NCBI RefSeq assembly: GCF_030272615.1
Contig: NC_081408.1
Location: forward strand, 303,649,450-303,713,449
Source of the DNA: Cryptomeria japonica
Taxonomy: Eukaryota > Streptophyta > Pinopsida > Cupressales > Cupressaceae
DNA length: 64,000 bases
Direction of reading: 5' to 3'
Shown here: positions 57,629-64,000 of the stretch, piece by piece
Layout: every line of letters starts with the position of its first letter
How positions within the stretch are numbered: the stretch's first letter is position 1
Program-made: the position numbers and the translations under genes
The notes under the pieces: model-generated
Database searches by the model: none
What the model saw: the letters and a program-made list of their open reading frames with translations, nothing else
Told to the model about the DNA's origin: nothing

Positions 57629-59500
57629 TGTCAAGCCCCTGCCACACTAGGCTTAGCAGCCTTAATAAAAACAAGTTGCAGCTTTTATTAATAGTAAACC
57701 TGGGTGACAATATATTAGCCATTCAAGGGACAACCTTTAAAATAATTCTAGGCAAACAATGCAAGGGGCTGACTTTATAAATAAGTCTAGGCAAAACAAT
57801 AAAAAATAATAATAGTTGCTCAATGTGAGGAGTTAACTTAGTTACAAAGGAAAGGGGTAATTACCATTTCTGTTTGGCAAATTCCTTTGAGTAAAATTAA
57901 TTATTAGTTATCCCTAGTAGCGACCTTTATTATCCTTAACAATTGGCAGTGATTGCAAGGTGAAAGGGCAATGGTTGCGCAAGTTGTATTTTTTCACAAC
58001 TAAGAGTTGTGACCCTTCCTACATTGGAGGATATAAAAGTATAAAAGGAATTAAGGAATCAAAACTGAACTGAGAGCAGAAATAAATATTTAATAGCAGC
58101 AAATAGATTAAAGGATAAATTTTGTGAATAGAGTAAATTATATGCTTCTCTTTATTATAGATAATTGATTCATATAATAATCCATTTTAAATTAAGAGAA
58201 ACGGATTGCAAATAGGAAGGATGGCCAACCTTCCAAGTTCACAAGAGGTGAAGGAAGACTGACCTTCATGCTCTTATCAAGTACACCACCTCGAGATTGG
58301 ATGGTGACAACCTTTCATGTTTGTGGGCTAGGAGGTAGAATGGAAGACCGGCCTTCCATGCTCTTGGGCTTGATCAAGGAGGATGACCAGCCTCTAAGGT
58401 GAATTGAGCAGATGGAAGGGTGATCCACCTTCCATTCTTTCGCACTACAAGGGAAACCGTGAAATAGCCCCCTTAGTTTTTTCCATTTTTGAACACAACA
58501 CTAGCACCCATTAGCGTTAGCAAGAAGCAAAGTAAACCATCTCGACCACCTGAGCAATTGGAGGATAAGTTATAACAGGGAAAGAGCACTACATTTGGTG
58601 GTATGACCAGCCACTTCCACTTGTTCAGTGGGTAACAAGATTAGCTTCAAAATTTGAAAATTAAAGAATGCTGTTTAGTACTACTAAATCAGTGAATTAC
58701 AATAAGGTTAACATAGAAGCATCATGAGAAAACACTGCTGCTATGATTCAAGAAGTTAGAAAAACAAATCCAAACTCATTGCTGATAAATTATGATGATA
58801 ATCAGGAGTTTAGAACAGCAATACCCAATATGATATGCAACAGCTGCAAACTGAATTTTTTCAACCAGTAATCCAAGAAAGCTTCAAATGATCATATCTC
58901 CCTTGATTCTTCTTTGAAATAGCTCAAATGGAAAGCAAAGACACCATAAAGGCTAGGCACCCAACCTCCATCCAATCTCAAGTTCCAACCAGAAACTATG
59001 GAGATGGCACAAATCCCAATGCAGACCAAGCAAGATGGCATGACCAGCTAAAAGGTATGACTAGCAGAAAAAATTAATTTCCTCATCAAAATCATGAAAC
59101 CTTGGTCATAGGAGCGCCTAAATATTTGGAAAAGAATGAGCCAGTACTCACAAAAATCAAACCAAACCTCCAAACAGTATGAATACAAACTTGAATCCGC
59201 AACTAGGGTTTTTACACTCCAAAAGCAAACACCACTCGCACACCAACTAGAAAACATCAAATCCACTCAAAATTGAATTCTCCATTGGAATACCCTAGCA
59301 ACCTCTGGATGAAGCTGCACCACAATCAGCTAGGAGTTATTCTTTCAAACTTGAAACTGGAAGAAGCTAGGAGGCACACAACCCCGAAGCAAGAGTCTCT
59401 GAATATATTTCAGTAGCACTTCGTTATCAAAATATTAGCATACCCAAATGGGCCTCTCATACTCGCTTTTATAGCTTTTTCTCAAGAATCAACCCTCTTC
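57629..59500. mobile_element. LTR-like / retroelement leader sequence, boundaries unclear
   Basis: A TG border (TGTCAAGCCCCTGCC at about 57,630) cuts the gag relic. A plus-strand TATA box (GGATATAAAAG, about 58,029) is about 400 bp in, consistent with an LTR. On the minus strand near 59,470 GCTATAAAAGCG is another TATA-like site. No CA end with matching target duplication was found. It could be one element or two facing LTRs. Confidence 0.35.
58217..58436. repeat. Five TGGAAG...CTTCCA imperfect palindromes
   Basis: GGAAGGATGGCCAACCTTCC (58,220), a weaker copy at about 58,250, TGGAAGACCGGCCTTCCA (58,341), a weaker copy at 58,378 and TGGAAGGGTGATCCACCTTC (58,412), spaced about 30-90 bp. Confidence 0.6.
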
Positions 59501-59809
59501 TCCAAGTCATGTGGGATTAAAAATTTTACTTTATTTTATTTCCCTTTTCATGTGCACTAATAACTTCATAAAAAATATTAATATTTCCCAACTTGGGCAC
59601 CCTCATGAGAACATCTTTTAAAAACAACTTAAAGTCATTGAGCCTAGGCGTGGGGATCAAAAAGCAACTTGGAATTATAAAATTATTTTAGATATTACCT
59701 TCCAAAAATGGACTCCAAGAGAACCAAATGAGCCACCCCTCAAATCGGACTACCAGAAATAGAAACCGAGTGCTATATTGTACTACTAAACATAGTACTT
59801 ACTAAAAAT

Positions 59810-60216
59810 CTACGTTACTTGAGGATGCGTCCACGGTATTTTTTTCAGTCATCCCTATCCCGGGGAGAGGGGACTCCTAAGGGACGTCCGCATAAATTCT
59901 GCATATAGAGAATGAATTTTGACAATGAATTCTATAAGCAATTTGACTTTGACTCTCAATTTAACACAAATTTGCCATAAGAACTCTGTTGGTTCTTATA
60001 TGTTAAGGTTCTATAATGTATATGTAAATTTTTTATCTATGTTTTCATATGAATATTTTAAATTTTCCTATATATTTTAATTTTCCCTATTTTTATATAG
60101 CCATCCCCTTTGCTGTCCTCTAGCCGTCCCCAAAATTGACAAAAAATAATCATCGTCTTGGAAACGTGTACCCCTATCCCTTGCCATCCCTGTCTCAAAA
60201 ACTCGGGGTAACGTAG
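59810..60216. mobile_element. hAT-type MITE
   Basis: The 407-bp segment has ends CTACGTTACTTGAG and, reverse-complemented, CTACGTTACCCCGAG. CTAAAAAT flanks it at 59,802-59,809 and 60,217-60,224, an exact 8-bp target duplication as made by hAT transposases. No coding capacity. Confidence 0.8.
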
Positions 60217-60239
60217 CTAAAAATAGGAAGTGATTCCAA

Positions 60240-60597
60240 ACACCTTTTAAGCACAATCTGGGACCATCAAGAGGGTGATCCAGTGGTAAGGTCCCTGCTT
60301 GGATACCATCAAAAGGTTTGAGAGAGTACAACAACGAGGCAACAACCGGTTGCTGCAGAACAACAACACAAAACTGTTGTAGAGGAGTGACTTCAAGAGC
60401 AGAAGCAGAAGGTGTGGAGCGGGTTTGCAAGTCGAAGGTGACATGAGTTGAATCCAAAGTTGGAGCCACAAGAGTTGGGACTTCACGGACATCAGCAACA
60501 TTGTCCTCCAGAGATGAATCAACTAAAACAGAGTCAGAAGCATTGATTGTCAGATGATCTTCAGTAGCATCCTTCTACCAAGTAGCAACACCTCTAC

Positions 60598-60645
<48 letters not shown>

Positions 60646-60965
60646 GTTCAAAGCTAAGTGACCTATTAAGAAGCATCTTCAGCAACGAAAGGGGAGGCCC
60701 TCATAATCCAACGGTGAGTCCAAGGCCTATCCCCAACTATAAGAACCACATCCTTAAAGGGGCGGAGATATGTCGACATCAATTAATAGATGGGAAAAGG
60801 TAGAATGACCCATGGACTACATGGTGTCATCAACCTTCAAGAAGCTGCCAATAGAATTATCGATGGTCTCGAAACAAGAAGGCTCCCAAAAATGGAGGGG
60901 AAGATTGGGCAAGTGGACCCAAAGTAGACAAATAGTCAAAGATTCGGTAAGGGGGTTGAAGGAAG
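60240..60965 (-). pseudogene. LINE ORF1-type relic (DUF4283 region)
   Basis: Minus strand from about 60,960: LWVHLPNLPLHFWEPSCFET, IDNSIGSFLKVDD, SMGHSTFSHLLIDVDISPPL, then after a frameshift DVVLIVGDRPWTHRW and, in the other frame, LDYEGLPFRC. This is the DUF4283/zinc-knuckle region found in ORF1-like proteins of plant LINEs. A low-complexity tail (TRSTPSASALEVTPLQQF) continues to 60,240. A (GA)n run interrupts it at about 60,601-60,641. Confidence 0.65.
60601..60641. repeat. (GA)n microsatellite
   Basis: About 20 GA units. Confidence 0.95.
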
Positions 60966-60996
60966 GAGTCTAGGGTTTAAGAGAGAGAGAGAGATT

Positions 60997-61284
60997 TGTT
61001 AGAATATTTAATCTTTACTTGGCTTAGGTTTATTTGTATTTAGTTTAGGATATTCCTTTGGAATCCCTACATGCAATATGTCCTCTAGTTCATGTGTGAG
61101 GACAAGTCGTTTCTTTTATTTTCCTTTATTAAAGAATATTAGTTTATCCTCCTTAAGAGGATGTTGCCACATTGCACACACATATTATGAATGATGACAT
61201 TCATAGATTTGGGAGTTACTTTGTATCTCCTCTTCTCTTAAATATCATCTCCTCTTATTTTTCACTTTTGATGTCATTGTATTG

Positions 61285-61352
<68 letters not shown>

Positions 61353-61524
61353 GGCTTTTCCTTCATTCATAATACATAAGGGGGTTTTCTTTGCTTTTCC
61401 CCTTTCAAAAGCTCTTGTGTCTCCTCTTCAAGTTTTGGGTGATTGCTGTCAAGTTGTTCTCTACTTTAATCAACACACTTACTTGGATTTATTTTTCATT
61501 TTCTTGCTCTTGTATTTTCTTTCA
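60997..61524 (+). mobile_element. 5' LTR of a Ty1/copia element
   Basis: Starts TGTTAGAATATT and ends ...TTTCTTTCA (528 bp), directly followed by a tRNA-iMet primer-binding site. A (TC)n run of about 65 bp lies in it at 61,287-61,351. The 3' LTR is beyond the window. Confidence 0.85.
61287..61351. repeat. (TC)n microsatellite inside the copia LTR
   Basis: About 32 TC units, within the likely transcribed part of the LTR. Confidence 0.95.
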
Positions 61525-61536
61525 TGGTATCGGAGC
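61525..61536 (+). promoter_or_regulatory. Primer-binding site, tRNA-iMet type
   Basis: TGGTATCGGAGC abuts the LTR. The standard site is TGGTATCAGAGC, one base different. Confidence 0.9.
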
Positions 61537-62999
61537 AAGTTACTAATCTTTGTTTAAGTTGGAGTTGATGAAGGTTGTCATTATTCATTTTGGAGCTCAC
61601 CTTTTTTGGAGGCACTCTTTGAGAGAAGAGTAGAAGTTTATTTTCTAACCTGTTTTGTGGAGGTTTTGATTTTAGTTTTTTAATTAGCTTTTTATGCAAG
61701 ATTAATCCATTTAGATTCTAATTTAAAATTTATTTTTTAGTTTTGGAAGGCTTGTTGTCAAAACTTTGTTCTAACCTCTTTATTTTCCAGCATTCTTTAA
61801 TTTATCTGCTAAATGGAAGGCTTGCCGCCAAAGATGTTTTTCCTTTTAGTTTAAGTTTTCATTTTGGAAGGCTTGTTGCCAAGACATTCTTTGTTTATTT
61901 GCAGGTTCACACATTTCTTATGTTTGCAGATTTTTGTTAAAAACTGGCTTCATATCTCTAATATCAATCTTTGTTTTATCTTTGTGTTTATATCTCTTTT
62001 GTATTGTTTTTGTTTGTCAAAACCGTTCAAGCTTTCTAGGTCTACATGGAGTAGCATCATCTTGTTGTTCAAACTTTTATTTATCTCTTTGTGCTCCTCT
62101 TTTCTTCCACGCTACCAACATAGGCCAATGCATTTGGCTTGTGATTTCTCAATTTTGTTTGGTTTTTGTTACTTTTTCATGTTCTACTGATATATGAGCC
62201 TAAGCTCACTTTAATCTCTCTTTTCCTTGCATGTGTTGGGTGCTCTAACTTATAACCATTTTTTTTCTAAGACATTTGGTTTGTACATGATTCTCTATTA
62301 ATATCGATTTGTGGCAACTGTTGTCTTTCTTGGTGGAGGTTCTGTCTGGAATGCTTAGCTTACCTGTAAGCCTTTGATTTTGCAACACTTTTTTTTGCAA
62401 CACTTTTTTCTGTCACTCCCTATTTGTGTAACGCCCTTGCTCTCATTTCATTACGACTGTGTATTTTTCAATAACCATAGCCTCCCATTGCTAATACTAG
62501 ACTTTGTTCTAGTTTTAAATCTTTCATAAGTTTTTTTTATATGATTAGTATTACTTTAAAACTTTGATATCTTTAAAAAAGTTAAAGAATCATTTCTATG
62601 TTTCATGTAAAAGAGTTTAAAGTTTTCTTAAAATCCTTCTTGTATTAAAAGGTTTAAAAAGTCCATATTCATTAGTTTTAATAAAGTTTTTAAAAAAAGT
62701 TTATAGAATTTAATAAAACTTTATTATTAAGTCTTTAAATAAAAAATTTCAAGCTTTTACTATATTAATATAAATTTATTTACTTTTATATAAAAAAATT
62801 TGTCATTTAAAATTTGAAGTTATAAATCATTTTTTTTTATTAAAGTTTTGATAATAACATTTCTTGATAATATTTATTTTTTTAAGTTTTTGAAAGTTTT
62901 AATCAGGGAGGTTATTTTTTCGTATTTTAATCAATGGGGGTAATTTTTTTTTACAACTAGTCATTATTTGTTCACCATTATTTTGCTATCATTTCTACT
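61537..62999 (+). other. Untranslated leader of the copia element
   Basis: T-rich leader. TGGAAGGCTTGTTGYCAA recurs at about 61,744, 61,813 and 61,864 at spacings of about 50-70 bp. Short ORFs here (61,743-62,197) are T-rich chance frames. Unusually long for a copia leader. Confidence 0.55.
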
Positions 63000-64000
63000 T
63001 TAATTCTGGAAATTAAATTAAATAGTTTTAATTATCATTCATGGAAAACGCATATTTCCTTTATTTTTCGCTTCAAACACCTTTTGGATGTTGCAACTGA
63101 TAAAAGTTCAGAGCCCGCTACAACTACTCCTCAAGACGACCAAGACGGATGGAAGACTCAAAATGAGAAAGCACTTGGTTTAATTGGTATTTTGACGGTT
63201 CCTAAATTGTATGTTCTTATTGGAAATTGTACAAAAGCGTATGAAGTTTGGGACATTTTAAAAACAACTTATGATAGTTCATATGAATCTCACAAAATTT
63301 TGCTTCAAGATCAACTCGAAGACATCAGGTATACAAATTTTAAATCCATGGATGAATTCTTATTAAAGTTTGATTCTATTAATAGTCAATTACCTGGTTT
63401 AGGAGTTAAACTATCCGATATACATTTTATTTATTTTATTCTTAAAAAATTTCTTCCTCATCAATTTCAACAATTTATTACTAATATTCATGCTTAACTT
63501 GCTATTCCTAGTTTAGCTACTCAATTAACTTATGATATTTTTTCATAATTTATTACGTCAAGAGGAAGCTACATTAATTCAGTTTGGTACCCTTAAAAGT
63601 AGTGAACATGCTTTTATGTCTAAAAATCAAAATCATAATAATAATGTTAGATTCAATAATAATAATTATAATCATAAAAAATAATTATTCTAATCATAAA
63701 TTTAATTCCAAATCCTATAATAACAATTTTAATAATAGTCAAAAGAATAATTATTTTAAGAGGCCCTATTGTACATATTGTGGTAAAGATGGTCATTTGA
63801 CTAATAATTGTTTTAAGAAACAAAATGGTAAAAAGTCAATGAACCAAAATAATCAACAACATAAACCTAATTATAAGAAAGATAATCATAATGGTAATTC
63901 CTCTCATTATGCATTTACTTGTAGTTACAATGTTTCAAAGCCTCTTGAATGGATTATTGATTCTGGTGCATCTCAACATGTTACTTCTCATAAATGCATC
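63000..64000 (+). pseudogene. gag and protease start of the Ty1/copia element (runs off the window)
   Basis: The frame from about 63,006 reads LNSFNYHSWKTHISF, then KALGLIGILTVPKLY, AYEVWDILKTTYD, DQLEDIRYTNFKSMDEFL and SQLPGLGVKLSD, the UBN2-type gag of Ty1/copia elements. A stop at 63,495 and frameshifts near 63,530-63,680 follow. The zinc knuckle CTYCGKDGHLTNNC is at about 63,768-63,809. The protease motif WIIDSGASQHVTSH is at about 63,951-63,990. RT and integrase must lie beyond 64,000. The start codon is not certain. Coding sequence is less decayed than in the gypsy elements of this window. Confidence 0.85.

Noticed and set aside
60077-60238. C-terminal part of the 130-codon minus-strand frame
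   Set aside because: This part lies in the hAT MITE and its flank, so it is not a continuation of the LINE ORF1 relic.
61743-62197. Plus-strand frames in the copia leader
   Set aside because: T-rich leader sequence with GGAAGGCTTG repeats; Phe/Leu/Cys-rich chance frames.

Overview
The window looks like nuclear DNA of a seed plant with a large, repeat-rich genome. A gymnosperm (conifer) is my best guess, but that is inference. The reasons are long low-GC spacers, nested and decayed LTR retrotransposons of typical plant lineages, L1-type LINE pieces, a tRNA-derived SINE, very long microsatellites, and small fragments of plant genes (a receptor kinase and a Pro-X carboxypeptidase). I see no intact host gene, rRNA, tRNA, CRISPR or bacterial-type feature.

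Layout. 1 to about 15,370: internal region and 3' LTR of a long plus-strand Ty3/gypsy element of the Tat lineage (gag, protease, RT, RNase H, second RNase H, integrase). Between integrase and 3' LTR it carries an antisense pseudogene of plant mobile domain (PMD) type. Degenerate arrays with a ~20-bp period lie ahead of both gag-pol (plus strand) and the PMD gene (minus strand). 15,480-18,860: a minus-strand LINE split by a 1.87-kb insertion of inverted arms around microsatellites, with a 13-bp target duplication and hammerhead-like core motifs. 20,398-21,422: a solo LTR. 24,390-28,050: minisatellite, foldback repeat, and a decayed intron-containing transposase-like gene. 28,240-28,519: a SINE. 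28,694-30,803: a 5'-truncated LINE.

31,725-37,999: a complete but decayed minus-strand chromovirus (target duplication CCCTC). Its 5' end and flank were then duplicated in tandem (2.4 kb), giving a third LTR. The flank holds (AC)n tracts and a Ty1/copia-like LTR, followed by a 1.2-kb ACAT/AC microsatellite to about 43,715. 44,746-45,112: first-exon relic of a Pro-X carboxypeptidase gene. 45,901-47,650: a 1.75-kb foldback element with a 9-bp target duplication (Mutator-like). 48,780-55,175: two damaged copies of the 5' end of an LRR receptor kinase gene. 57,000-59,500: a gag remnant and LTR-like sequence. 59,810-60,216: a hAT-type MITE. 60,240-60,965: a LINE ORF1 relic. 60,997-64,000: 5' LTR, primer-binding site, leader and gag/protease start of a Ty1/copia element that runs off the window.

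Most of what is here is mobile DNA inserting into mobile DNA. Many boundaries could be set from exact target-site duplications. The least ordinary parts are the mirrored leader arrays and antisense PMD gene of the Tat element, the stem-loops abutting its polypurine tract, the inverted hammerhead-like insertion, and the transposase-like gene family at 25-28 kb.
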